A stretch of DNA of 64,000 nucleotides from NCBI GenBank assembly GCA_037157565.1, contig JAZHRO010000073.1, positions 94,962,001 through 95,026,000 on the forward strand, written 5' to 3'. The notes under the pieces were generated by a model. The model was given only the letters and a program-made list of their open reading frames with translations. It was not told where the DNA came from and searched no databases. Positions within the stretch are counted from its first letter, which is position 1. Every line of letters begins with the position of its first letter. Position numbers and translations under genes: made by a program. This DNA comes from Thalassia testudinum. Taxonomy: Eukaryota > Streptophyta > Magnoliopsida > Alismatales > Hydrocharitaceae. Shown one piece after another: positions 42,440 to 53,639 of the stretch.

Positions 42440-44157
42440 TGAAGGTTCTCCCTACCAGGAGGGATGACGTAATAATTGCGGAAATAAATAATAAACAATC
42501 TTCACAAGATGCAATCACACAAAAGGCACAAAGTATTTTTAGGTGGAAACCCAAACCGGGTGAAAACCACCACCTAACCCTCTCGAGTTAGGATTTTCCG
42601 ATCAACCAAGTTGATCAAAATCCACTAAATCGAATCACTTTAAAACGAGGGTGATTCAACCTCAATTACAATCACGCTACTTAGACGAGGGTAGCGTACC
42701 TCAACCCCTTCTCTTCACGAGAAGGATTTTGTCTCGCGAAGGAGACGGGAATTCGCAAAGCGAATACCCAACCAAATAACAAAGATAAAACAAGTAATCC
42801 TATAGAGCCAACAAAGTAATATTTAACCTAAGCTTCTATAGGAAATAGGATGCTTCCCTTTGAAAGGAGTGCGTCGAGTTGATGACGCGGTGCGTGAGCC
42901 ACGCGACGGCGCAACTTCGCTCTCATGAACTACGGCAGGAGAGCGGGTGCGCGAAGCTTGATGCTCTCAAGATGAATGGAACTAGTGCTTAGAGAGCAAG
43001 AGAGACACAAAATGGTTTGAAAGTGTATTGCAAGGTGTGTCTTGGTGTTTCTTGGTGTTTGTTTGTGTTGCAAAGGTTCCCCTCTATTTATAGAGGCCTT
43101 AGGAAGGCTTTGGAAGGCTTAGGAAAGGTTCTATAGCCGTTGGGTGCAAAGCCCAAGAGAATCACCCCGAAATAAGGAACAATCATTGTTCTGACAGTCT
43201 TATCAGACGTCTAATTCTGGCATCAGATGTCTGGAAGTTCACTTTAAAACATCTGATTTCAATGTCAGACGTCTGATTTTGGGTGGGTCGCTTCCTGACT
43301 TGGATCAGATCTAAATAGGGTTCTAGTGCAAGTCCATCAGACGACATATAGGACATCTGGCACTATGTCTGGACGTCTGGAAACCTACTTTTTCTGTGGG
43401 AATGGATTTCCAAGAGAGTGCAATGGCTAGAAAATCTCTGAGAAGAGATTTTGGGTCAGCCGAGGCAAAACGGTCAATTATCAGACGTCTGGATAGTCTT
43501 ATGGACGTCTGATAAGGCTCTAACGGTCATATTCTTGAGTGTTTGCTAAGCCAGCCAACGGTCCACTAATTGGACGTCTGGCAAAGTCATAAAACGTCTC
43601 CTAAGATGTCTGGTCTAAGGTCTGGACGTCAGATTTCATCAGACAGAACTAACTATGTCCAGCCTAATAGTTATCAGACGTCTGAATCAACAGTCAGACG
43701 TCTTAAAACACTTTATCAGACGTCTGATTTGAGAATTAGACGTCTGGAAGTGCTGTTTAAACCCTATATTGGTTTTCTAAGTTCTCTACAGAAAACCTAA
43801 GTATCCTAGGGTTGTGCAGGTGTTCCTAGGACTACTGTTAGGGTACTTTGAGGCTCTTTAACAGAAATCTAAATAACAAAAATAAAGAGCAACAAAAGAA
43901 ACGAAAAATACATTGAGTACAAAAGAAGGAAATCTATCCTATTCTTCATCTCCTTCCTTCTTCAATATATTGCTCCTCGCAAATCTCTTCTGCTCTCCAT
44001 CAAGCTCCTTCAATCCATCCTAGATGCGAGCTCGAATACCATCTAAACACGTCTACATTTGCAATTGAACTGAAATCTAAGACTCCAAGTGCAAATGTTA
44101 AATAACACATGTTTTGTTATCATCAAAATAAATGATCGTGGTGCTCTAGCACCAACA
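42440..44157 (-). mobile_element. TG1 5' LTR
   Basis: Ends with the hairpin TGGTGCT-CT-AGCACCA at 44139-44154, three bases from the border. TATA box at 43084-43093; GACGTC array at about 43195-43745. Confidence 0.92.
43195..43745 (-). repeat. Array of CAGACGTCTG palindromes in the TG1 5' LTR
   Basis: Same array as at 39990-40520, with independent CpG-to-TpG/CpA changes (AGACATCT, AAACGTCT). Confidence 0.85.
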
Positions 44158-44789
44158 AAAAGTTGTATTGGATTTCAGATTACAGGAATCAACTCGAGGA
44201 TAAAATCCCTAATGCATTCTCTTAATATAATAATCTTATTCCTGAATGCAATATGTATATATGCTATAAACAAGTAACCACATATAATTTGTACTTCATA
44301 AATTTCCCTTTTGGATTACATTTAGCTTAACCCTAAATTTATAACAAGAGGTGAGCGGGTGAGTCGAAAGTAGCTGTTGCGGATGATTTCTAGCTCCAAT
44401 GTGAGCATTGGAGGTGGAGTCGATTGTTCTTTTATTTAGGGTCCTAAAGTACGTTTTACATGCAGCTCTGAGGCTTTCCTAAATGTTGGCATAGAAATTT
44501 TCAGTTTTGTTGTATCTACCCCCCCATGCCTAAGTTCTTGCATGTCCTCATGCATGAATATAAAAGAAAATAAATACAACAGGGAGAGAATGGTTAGAAA
44601 TCACTTGTAATTGCTCCTGAAATTATACATTCAGCATTGGCCAACCTGTCAGCATGCAATATACAAAAAGAAAATATGCTAAAAGAAAAATATGCTATGT
44701 ATAAAAATGATTATGTACAAATGATGGTGGAATGTGAGATAGATGGTATCTATATGTGCCGAGTTTAACGCCTACAGCTGAGCGAGAAT
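44158..44789 (-). other. ATH3 3' noncoding region, second part
   Basis: Continues the region interrupted by TG1. The internal polypurine-like block lies at 44519-44558, and the integrase end begins near 44790. Confidence 0.65.
44519..44558 (-). other. Internal polypurine-like block of ATH3
   Basis: Minus strand CATGAGGACATGC, then AACTTAGGCATGGGGGGG: the best preserved of the five copies. Confidence 0.82.
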
Positions 44790-45935
44790 TTAGTCACACG
44801 TCCTTAATAAGATGAACAATCTCGTCAGGTGGAGGAGGTTCCTGGGCCAAAATTGGCTTGAGGCGTGGCCATTTACCGTGGATATATGCCTAGATTTTGG
44901 GTCCTTGATCTGGATTGCCCCATTAGGATATGGATGAATCACAATATGCGGACCAGTCCATTTGGACTTGAGCTTCCCTGCGAACAATTTTAATCGTGAA
45001 TCAAACAACCAAACTTGGTGGTTGTGCGTGAATGCTTTCCTCCAGATGTGGTGGTCATGAAAGGCCTTGGTCTTGTCCTTGTATATCATTGCGTTCTCAC
45101 AGGCCTCCCGCCAGATCTCTTCTAATTCGCTAAGCTGGAGTTTCAGCTCTTGATCTCCTGCATTGAGGTCAGGGTTACATTTTCACGCTGCCCAAAAGGC
45201 ATGGTGTTCCAGCTCTAAAGGAAGGTGGCAGGCCTTGCCATATACCATCTAATATGGTGACATTCCGAGTGGGGACTTATATGTGGTCCGATATGCCCAG
45301 AGTGCATCAACTAATTTGTCAGACCAGTCCTTCCTGTCTGTTCTAACCGTCTTCTGAAGAATCTGCTTGATATGACGGTTAGACACTTCAACCTGCTCAT
45401 TGGTCTACGAGTGATACAGGGTGGTTATGCGGTGATGTACCCCATATTTCTTTAATAATGACTTGAAATGGGCATGAATGAAGTGGCTTCACCCATTGCT
45501 AATCAGAGCGCGGGGTATTCCGAATCTCACGAAAATATTCTGCCGTACGAAAGAAATGACAGTCTTATGATTAGCAGTCTCACCGGGATGGCCTCGACCC
45601 ACTTCGAGACATAGTCAACAGCTAGTAATATGTATTCGAAGCCATGCGAGTTTGGAAAAGGGCCCATAAAATCAATGCCCCAGACGTCGAACACTTCTAC
45701 AACCATGATGGGCTGGAGTGGCATCATGTCTCTCCTAGTCATAGAACCAACTGACTGGCATCGTTTGTAGTGTTGGGCATATTCGCGTGTATCTCTGAAG
45801 ATGGTTGGCCAGAAAAATCCCGACTGCAAAATTTTTGCAGCGGTTTTCCATCTCAAGAAATGACCACCACAAGCATCATTGTGGAAAAAAGATAACACAC
45901 TAGGGATCTCAGAATCTGGGATGCATCTTCGAATA
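44790..45935 (-). pseudogene. INT: ATH3 integrase
   Basis: Minus-strand integrase in several frames. The zinc-binding region (HNDACGGHF ... HYKRCQSV) and first catalytic Asp (GIDFMGPFP) lie in 45527-45898. The second Asp and Glu contexts fall in 45330-45530 with frameshifts, the GKACHLP-type segment at about 45215-45260, and the GPY/F-like end (KWTGPHIVI) in 44790-45089. No chromodomain. At least two frameshifts and several stops inactivate it. Confidence 0.87.
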
Positions 45936-46518
45936 ATCCGGTCCGCTCCAATGCGGAAGAGTAGTGGGTCATCCCAGAGATAGTATTTGGCTTCTGCTGT
46001 GAATTTGAGTTTCTGGTCCTTGGATAGATTCGCAAGAATTTTGCCTGCGGCAAGGTAGTTGCAATATCCAAGTACCAGGGGAACTCAACAGAATGGACTA
46101 CCAAAAGAGATTCATCCGGAAATTGCTCGTGGATAGGCAGGGAATAAGGAATGTGATCTCGGTCTAGTCTGTATAGGGGATCCGCCACAACATTTTACTT
46201 TCCGACTTTGTCGTGGATTTCAATATCAAATTCCTGCAATAGAAGGATCCATCTAATGAATCGTGGTTTAGCATCCTTCTTCGCCAACAAATGCCAGAGG
46301 GCAGAGTAATCAGTGAAAATGATGACCTTGGACCCCAATAAGTACGATCTGAATTTCTCCAACCCAAATACTACTACTAGTAGTTCTTTTTTGGTGACAG
46401 TGTAATTAAGTTGAGCCTCATTCAGCATCTTGCTAGCATAGTATATGACGAAGGGTTGCTTCTCCCGACATTGGCCTAAAATAGCACCGACGGCAAAATC
46501 AAAAGCGTTGCACATCAT
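45936..46518 (-). pseudogene. RH: ATH3 RNase H and linker
   Basis: RNase H-like domain that removes genomic RNA after copying. Visible: CDAS-equivalent [13 protein letters not shown] near the start, [58 protein letters not shown] and the linker to the integrase zinc finger. A stop near 46195 divides it into two frames. In ATH2 this whole domain is deleted. Confidence 0.85.
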
Positions 46519-47629
46519 TTCGAAATCAAGTGATCAGTCAGGTGGTTGGAGAATCAGGGAGTCGGAGACAGCGCTTCATAAAGACTCGAAGGTGCTGAGA
46601 CATGAGGTATCAAATTCAAATGGGACATCGGCAACCAGGAGATTCGTCAAGGGTCGTGCAATTTTCGAGAAATTGCATATAAATCTCCGGTAAAAGCCGA
46701 CGTGACCAAAGAATGATCTGATATGCTTTATCGAGTAGGTGGCGGTAAGTGGGAGATAATCTCAGATTTATCTCGATCGACCTCTAGTTCATTTTTGGAG
46801 ATCCCGTGCCCTAGTACTATGTTATCCCTCACCATGAAATGGCTTTTCTCCCAGGATAGTACTAGGTTCACCTCAATACACCGTTTCAGGATCTTGGTAA
46901 GGCTATCAAGACAAGATGAGAAATCATCTCCAAAAATGGAGAAGTCATCCATGAATACCTCCACACAGTCCCCAATCATGTCAGAGAAGATGGCCATCAT
47001 ACAATGCTGAAATGTCGCTGGTGCGTTGCAGAGGCCAAAGGGCATCTGCTTGAAAGCGAATGTTCCAAAGGGGCATGTGAATGTGGTCTTGTCTTGATAT
47101 TACAGGCTAATTACTACTTGATTATACTCGGAGTATCCATCTAGAAAGTAGAAGAAACTACATCCAGCTAACCATTCAAAGATTTGGTCAATGAAAGGGA
47201 AAGGAAAGTGATCCTTCTGGGTAGCCATGTCCAGTTTCCTATAGTCGATGCAGACCCACCAAGATGTCGTAGTGCAGGTCGGGATGGATTCACTCTTATC
47301 ATTTTTTACGACGATGAGTCCTGCTTTCTTGGGCACTATCTAAATCGAACTCACCCACTGGTTGTCTGAGATTGGGTATAGAATACCTGCATCCAGCCAT
47401 TTAATGATCTCTTTCTTAACAACCTCCAGCATATTCGGGTTAAGCCATCTTTGAGGTTGTCTCGAAGGTTTCACCCTCTCATCCGTGCAGATGTGATGAG
47501 TGTAATACGAGGGGCGAATACCGCAGAGATCAGCAATACTCCACCCTATAGCTACCCTATGGTCTTGCAGTGTTGAAATCAATTGATGCTCCTGTTCTTG
47601 GGTTAAGTGGGCATTGATAATGACTAGGT
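46519..47629 (-). pseudogene. RT: ATH3 reverse transcriptase
   Basis: All core RT motifs can be read in order on the minus strand: LNPNMLEVVKKEIIKWLDAG, VCIDYRKLDMATQKDHFPFPFIDQ, YFLDGYSEYNQ (first Asp; the usual Gly after Ser is Glu), MPFGLCNAPATF and FMDDFSIFGDDF (catalytic Asp pair) at about 46940-46960. Stops at about 47100 and 47340 and one frame change split the domain. TG2 interrupts it on the N-terminal side at 47629. Confidence 0.9.
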
Positions 47630-49366
47630 TGTAGGAAATTTGACGACCCTACTAGGAGGGGGTGACGTAGTAAAATGTGGAATAGAATATAAACAATCTC
47701 ACAAAAAATCAATCGCACAATGTACACAATAATTTTTAGGTGGAAACCCAAACTGGGTGAAAACCACCACCTAACCCTCTCGAGTTAGGATTTTTCGATC
47801 AACCAAGTTGATCAAATCCACTAAACAAATCACTTTAAACGAGGGTGATTCAACCTCAATTACAACCACGCTACAAGTGCGAGGGTAGCGCTCCTCAACC
47901 CCTTCTCTTCACGAGAAGGATTTTGTCCCACGAAGGAGACGGGAATTCGCAAAGCAAATACCCAACCAAATAACAAAGTAAAATGACAAATATAATCCTA
48001 TAGAGCCAACAAAGATTTCAACCTAGCCTCTATAGGAATTAGGAAACTCCCCTTTGCAAGGAGTGTGTCGGATCGATGACGTGGGTGCGTGAGCCACGCG
48101 ACGGCACAACGTCGCTCTCGTGAACTACGGCGGGAGAGCAGGTGCGCAAAGGCTTGATGCTCTCAAGATATAGAACTTGAGCTTGGTGAGCAAGAGCTTG
48201 CTTGGACACAAGAGAGTGGAAAGTGTGTTTCTTGGGTGTGTCTTGTTTATCTAGGTGTGTCTTGGTGTGTGTTGGTGTGCAAGAGGTTCCTCTCTATTTA
48301 TAGAAGCCTTAGGAAGGCTTCGGAAGGCTTAGGAAAGCTTCCATAACCGTTGGGTGCAAAGCCTAAGAGAATCAGGTCGAAATCAGGAACAATGATTGCA
48401 CTGACAAGCTTATCAGACATCTGATCCTGGCATCAGACATCTGGAAGATCACTTTAAGACGTCTGGGAACAACATCAGATGTCTGATTTTCGGCGGGTTT
48501 CTTCCTGACTTGGATCAGATCTAAATAGGGTTCTAGTGCAAGTCCATCAGACGACATACAGGAAGTCTGGCACTATGTCTGGACGTCTGGAAACCTACTT
48601 TTTCGTGGGAATGGATTTCCAAGAGAGTGCAATGGCTAGAAAATCTCTGAGAAGAGATTTTGGGTCAGTCGAGGCAAAACAGTCATCTATATGACGTCTG
48701 ATAAGGCTTAAGGACGTCTGATAAGGCTCTAACGGTCATATCCTTGAGTGTTTGCTAAGCCAGCCAACGGTCCACTAATTGGACATCTGGCAAATCCATC
48801 AAACGTCTTCTAAGACGTCTGGACTAAGGTCTAGAGGTCTGATTTCATCAGACAGAGCTAACAAGTCCAGCCTAAATGTTTATCAGACGTCTGAATAAAC
48901 AGTCAGACATCTTAAAACACATTATCAGACGTCTGATCTTGGAATTAGACGTCTGGAAATGCTGTTTGAACCCTATATTGGTTTTCTAAGTTCTCTATAG
49001 AAAACCTAAGTGTCCTAGGGTTGTGCCGGTATTCCTAGGACTACTGTTAGGGTACTTTGAGGCTCTTTAACATGAATCTAAGTAACAAAAATAAAGAGCA
49101 ACAAAAGAAACGAAAAATACAACGAGTATAAGAGAAGGAAATCTATCCAATTCTTTTTGTCCTTCCATCTTCAATCTATCGCTCCTCGCGAATCTCCTCT
49201 GTTCTCCATCAAGCTCCTCCAATCCGTCCTGGATGCGAGCTTGAACTTGGTCTAAACACGTCTCCATTTACAATTGACCTGAAATCTAAGACTCCAAGTG
49301 CAAATGTTAAATGACACGTGTTTTGTTATCATCAAAACAAATGATCGTGGTGCTCTGGCACCAACA
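47630..49366 (-). mobile_element. TG2 3' LTR
   Basis: TATA box at 48294-48303; GACGTC array at about 48410-48960. The end hairpin has one change (AGCACCA to GGCACCA). Confidence 0.92.
48410..48960 (-). repeat. Array of CAGACGTCTG palindromes in the TG2 3' LTR
   Basis: Same layout as in TG1, with more CpG-decayed members (CAGACATCTG, GGACATCTGG). Confidence 0.82.
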
Positions 49367-49640
49367 ATCTCCCCCTTTTTGATGATGAGAAAATCATAAA
49401 TAATAATGCAAAAAATCCTCCCCCTTTTCGACATTATCAAAAAGGTTTAATTGATTTTACATTTCCTATAACTCCCCCTTAAAACATGCTCTTCTATGAA
49501 TTTCAAAAGTAATGTTCTCCCCCTTTCTGTAACAACAAGATAGCTATTATTTTTCTCCCCCTTACTAAAGGAAATTTAGCTAACTTGCATCTCCCCCTTA
49601 AAAGTTGACAATTAGCTCATAATTTTTTTTTTAACTCCCC
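49367..49640 (-). repeat. Multiple polypurine tracts in TG2
   Basis: CTCCCCCTT-type tracts (plus strand) at about 49369, 49420, 49475, 49518, 49556 and 49591; the first abuts the LTR. Confidence 0.85.
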
Positions 49641-49689
49641 TATCTAAATGCTAATGATAAAAAGATAGGGTACAGAATTTTTACCTCAC

Positions 49690-50825
49690 CTACCATGGCT
49701 AATAAAATGGCCCAAATGGTGGTGGTGGATGCCACATCGGATGGGGCTCCCATCCGTAGCTTGGAGGCCTAGGCATTGGCGCCGGTCTCCAGTCTGGTGG
49801 TCAACGTGCGGCGGGTCCATCATTTGTTCGCCGTCTCGTCGGTCTTCTTGTTCTCCTTCTTGGTCTACTCCATGGTTCTCCCAACTCGAGTTGACCAGCC
49901 TTGAGCTTGTAGGTCAAATCCTTCGTGTTGTAGTTATCCCTGAAACCTACAAAACAAGATTCCAATTCTTTCTTTGGTATCCAAGTGAGCTTGGATCCGG
50001 ATTTGTTAGCGGGTCTCCTTGATGGAGATCCTTTCTAAACCTTAGGGCTATAAAAATTATCTACTTTGTTGATTAATTTGTTAGAGTTTTCCCTAAGACA
50101 TGCAATTTCTTTTTCTATAGTATGCATCTTAGTCTTTAAATCACAGATTTCTAACTTTAAACTATCACTTTCCTCAATCAATTTATTATTTTCGTTGATG
50201 AGGTTATGATTTTCTAATAATAGGTTATCAATTTTAGGACTAGCTTCTAGTCCTTAAGTTGTTTTTCTAACCTGTCATTTTCATTTTTAAGAAAACTAAG
50301 GTTCTTTTTAATGCTTTTATTTTCTATCTTAAGTGCTTTACTAACTTCAAAAAGTTCATTAAATGCATCTTGTAAATCGGTACTTACCTCATTGTTTGAG
50401 TCGCTTTCGCTGTCGCCCTCTATTGCCATGAAGCCCATGCAGGCGACTTCTTCCTGGGGATTCTCTTCTTCTTCTTCCTCCGAGCTCGTCTCTTCATGAG
50501 TGTTTTCTAACTTCCTCCATATCTCGTGGGCGGTAGTGCACTCTTGGATTTGCTCAAATTCCTTCGGACTCAACGCGCAATACAGGGCATTCATTGCCTT
50601 TGCGTTGAGTGAAAGCTCTCGAATCTGCAGCTGCGAGTAGCCTCCTTGGGGTCGCTTCGGGATCTTGTATGGGGTTTCGCAACATCCCCATATATCGAAC
50701 TCAGTGGCTTGGAGCCACGTCTTCATCCTCAACTTCCAATATCCGAAGTCCCTCCCATCGAAATAGGGTGGTCGGACGGTGGACTGCCCTTCGAAGTTTC
50801 TGATTGCAGATGTGCTCCCTTCCAT
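49690..50825 (-). pseudogene. gag: TG2 gag (copia type)
   Basis: Starts MEGSTSAIRNFEG at 50825. The first 192 codons are open, including the segment that carries a stop in TG1. A one-base deletion at about 50250, relative to TG1, shifts the frame inside the coiled coil. The rest, including the Arg cluster and the Trp/Pro tail ending at 49690, is still readable in another frame with a few more lesions. Confidence 0.82.
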
Positions 50826-50865
50826 GATCTTCTTGCCGGGTGTTACTCCGATCTCGCAAGAACCA

Positions 50866-50877
50866 GCTCTGACACCA
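50866..50877 (-). promoter_or_regulatory. TG2 primer-binding site
   Basis: Minus strand TGGTGTCAGAGC, one substitution from the initiator tRNA-Met consensus TGGTATCAGAGC. Confidence 0.85.
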
Positions 50878-50879
50878 AT

Positions 50880-52607
50880 TGTAGGAAAAAAATGGCGGCC
50901 CTACTAGGAGGGGATGACGTAATAAAATGAGGAATAGAATATAAACAATCTCACAAAAAATCAATTGCATAATGTACACAATAATTTTTGGCTGGAAACC
51001 AAAATCGGGTGAAAACCACCACCTAACCCTCTCGAGTTAAGATTTTTCGATCAACCAAGTTGATCAAATCCACTAAATGAATCACTTTAAACGAGGGTGA
51101 TTCAACCTCAATTACAACCACGCTACAAGTCGAGGGTAGCGTTCCTCAACCCCTTCTCTTCACGAGAAGGATTTTGTCCCACGAAGGAGATGGGAATTCG
51201 TAATGTGAATACCCAAACAAATAACAAAGTAAAATGACAAATATAATCCTATAGAGCCAACAAAGATTTAAACCTAGCTTCTATAGGAATTAGGAAACTC
51301 CCCTTTGCAAGGAGTGCGTCGGATCGATGACGCGGGTGCGTAAGCCATGCGACGGCGCAACGTTGCTCTTGTGAACTACAGCGGGAGAGCAGGTGCGCAA
51401 AGGCTTGATGCTCTCAAGATATAGAACTTGAGCATGGAGAGCAAGAGCTTGCTTGGACACAAGAGAGTGGAAAGTGTGTTGCTTGGGTGTGTCTTGTGTA
51501 TCTAGGTGTGTCTTGGTGTGCAAGAGGTTCCTTTCTATTTATAGAGGCCTAAGGAAGGCTTTGGAAGGCTTAGGAAAGCTTCCATAGCCGTTGGGTGCAA
51601 AGCCCAAGAGAATCAGGCCGAAATCAGGAATGATGATTGCACTGACAGGCTTATCAGACGTCTGATCCTGGCATCAGACATCTGGAAGATCACTTTAAGA
51701 CGTCTGGGAGCAACATCAGACGTCTGATTTTAGGTGGGTTTCTTCCTGACTTGGATCAGATCTAAATAGGGTTCTAGTGCAAGTCCATCAGACGACATAC
51801 AGGACGTCTGGCACTATGTCTGGATGTCTGGAAACCTACTTTCTCGTGGGAATGGATTTCCAAGAGAGTGCAACAGCTAGAAAATCTCTGAGAAGAGATT
51901 TTGGGTCAGCCGAGGCAAAACGGTCATCTATCTGACGTCTGCAAAGGCTTAAGGACGTCTGATAAGGCTCTAACGGTCATATCCTTGAGTGTTTGCTAAG
52001 CCAACCAACTGTCCACTAATTGGACGTCTGGCAAGTCCATCAGACGTCTTCTAAGATGTCTGGACTAAGTTCTAGACGTCTAATTTCATCAGATAGAGCT
52101 ATCAAGTTCAGCCTAAATGTTTATCAGACGTCTGAATAAACAGTCAGACGTCTTAAAACACAATATCAGACATCTGATCTTGGAATTAGACGTCTGGAAA
52201 TGCTGTTTGAACCCTATATTGGTTTTCTAAGTTCTCTATAGAAAACCTAAGTATCCTAGGGTTGTGCCGGTATTCCTAGGACTACTGTTAGGGTACTTTA
52301 AGGCTCTTTAACATGAATCTAAGTAACAAAAATAAAGAGCAACAAAAGAAACGAAAAATACAACGAGTACAAGAGAAGGAAATCTATCCTATTCTTCTTA
52401 TCCTTCCATCTTCAATCTATCGCTCCTCACAAATCTCCTTTGTTCTCCATCAAGCTCCTCCAATCTGTCCTGGATGCGAGCTCGAACTTGGTCTAATCAT
52501 GTCTCCATTTGCAATTGACCTGAAATCTAAGACTCCAAGTGCAAATGTTAAATGACACGTGTTTTGTTATCATCAAAACAAATGATCGTGGTGCTCTAGC
52601 ACCAACA
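50880..52607 (-). mobile_element. TG2 5' LTR
   Basis: TATA box at 51535-51544, GACGTC array at about 51650-52200, and an intact TGGTGCT/AGCACCA end hairpin. Confidence 0.92.
51650..52200 (-). repeat. Array of CAGACGTCTG palindromes in the TG2 5' LTR
   Basis: Collinear with the other three arrays of the family. Confidence 0.83.
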
Positions 52608-53597
52608 TGGGTATGTCACACTTTCGCCTAAGAACACATACTTGAGTGAGTCAGGTAAGGGCTTCAATTCAATCACGGGTAGGTCAAAGTCAGAAATGAG
52701 AGTGGGAGGAGCAGAATCGAGGGTGGGAATTTGCTGATCCATGCGCATGTGAATTCCCGCTGAGTCGCTCCTTGTGAACTAATCGGTTGTGCCTGCGTTA
52801 ACGGGAAACTCGTTAGCTATAGTCACGTCTTCCTGCAACAACAGGGGCGATTCAGTAATATGTGGATCAGGATAGCAGGATTCAGCGGTGCTGTGGTTAG
52901 AAGGACACCCTAAACAGTCAGATCCTCAGGGAGATATGTGTAGTGCAGTGGTCTCAGTACCGTATGGATCGAGGTCCAAGAACCCCGATAGTGTAGACGA
53001 ATGAGGTATTGGGTCGTCACAAAGGAGCCTAATGTTACCACAGTATGCCGCATCTTCGTCTTCACCATCCTCCTCTATTCGATCATAGTCGAAGTTCTTT
53101 GCTGCCCTGAATATGTCCAGTCGAAGTTGCTCATTGCCTAGGGCTATCTCCATACACCTGGATGCACAATCAATGTTCGCTCGGGCTATCGCTAGAAATG
53201 GGTGACCCAAAATAATTGATGCATCTCGGAGATTAGGAGGAACTTCCACATTGAGAACGAAAAAGTCTGTGGGAAAGCAGAACCCGTAGACTTTCACAAT
53301 CATGTTCTCAACCACCCCACTCAATGTTTTGACTGATTTGTCAGCCAGCTGAATCATGACCTAGGTGGGCTTCAACTCCCCAAATCGAAATCGATCAAAT
53401 ACGGCAATGGGAGTTAGGTTGATGAACGAACCCAGATTTAGAAGGGCCCGATCAAATGGAGAATCCTGTAGGAAGCAGGATATGAGTGGGGTACCAGGGT
53501 CTTTCTCCTTCGGTGGCAAGTCAACTAGAATCATGGTGCTAGCCTCTTTCGACAGTACCGTCGTCATCCAATTCTCGATTATCGCTTCGAGGTACAA
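52608..53597 (-). pseudogene. PR: ATH3 aspartic protease and spacer to RT
   Basis: Athila-type retropepsin on the minus strand. The active-site segment reads ALLNLGSFINL (within 53361-53597), so the catalytic Asp is Asn. A TAG then splits the frame, and 52926-53357 continues with GVVENMIVKVYGF, FFVLNVEV and IILGHPFLAIA motifs, then an acidic spacer. TG2 cuts between this spacer and RT. Confidence 0.82.
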
Positions 53598-53639
53598 TAG
53601 TCCTTGAAGAACTTAGCGACAGTGGGAATGTGATCGATT

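Larger units (their letters stand above)
39284..44157 (-). mobile_element. TG1: gag-only copia-type element (TR-GAG-like), copy 1
   Basis: LTRs at 39284-40929 and 42440-44157 enclose only 1510 bp, which hold one gag gene. Perfect AAAAG duplications flank it (39279-39283 and 44158-44162). The primer site is the initiator tRNA-Met type usual for copia elements, and the LTR start matches the SIRE/Maximus type. It fits the published class of terminal-repeat retrotransposons with a GAG domain. No protease, integrase or RT is present. Confidence 0.93.
47630..52607 (-). mobile_element. TG2: gag-only copia-type element, copy 2
   Basis: Same family as TG1: LTRs at 47630-49366 and 50880-52607, interior 1513 bp. 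Flanks TAGGT (47625-47629) and TGGGT (52608-52612) are a duplication with one mismatch. It interrupts ATH3 pol between protease and RT. TG1 and TG2 differ in sequence and small indels throughout, so they are separate insertions, not a duplication. Confidence 0.92.

Noticed and set aside
39284..44157. TG1 and TG2 as one element copied by segmental duplication of ATH3
   Set aside because: Different target duplications, different flanking ATH3 sequence and divergence throughout show independent insertions.
44790..45089. Chromodomain at the integrase C-terminus
   Set aside because: Only a GPY/F-like segment is seen; the sequence ends without the aromatic cage motif, in agreement with the Athila lineage.
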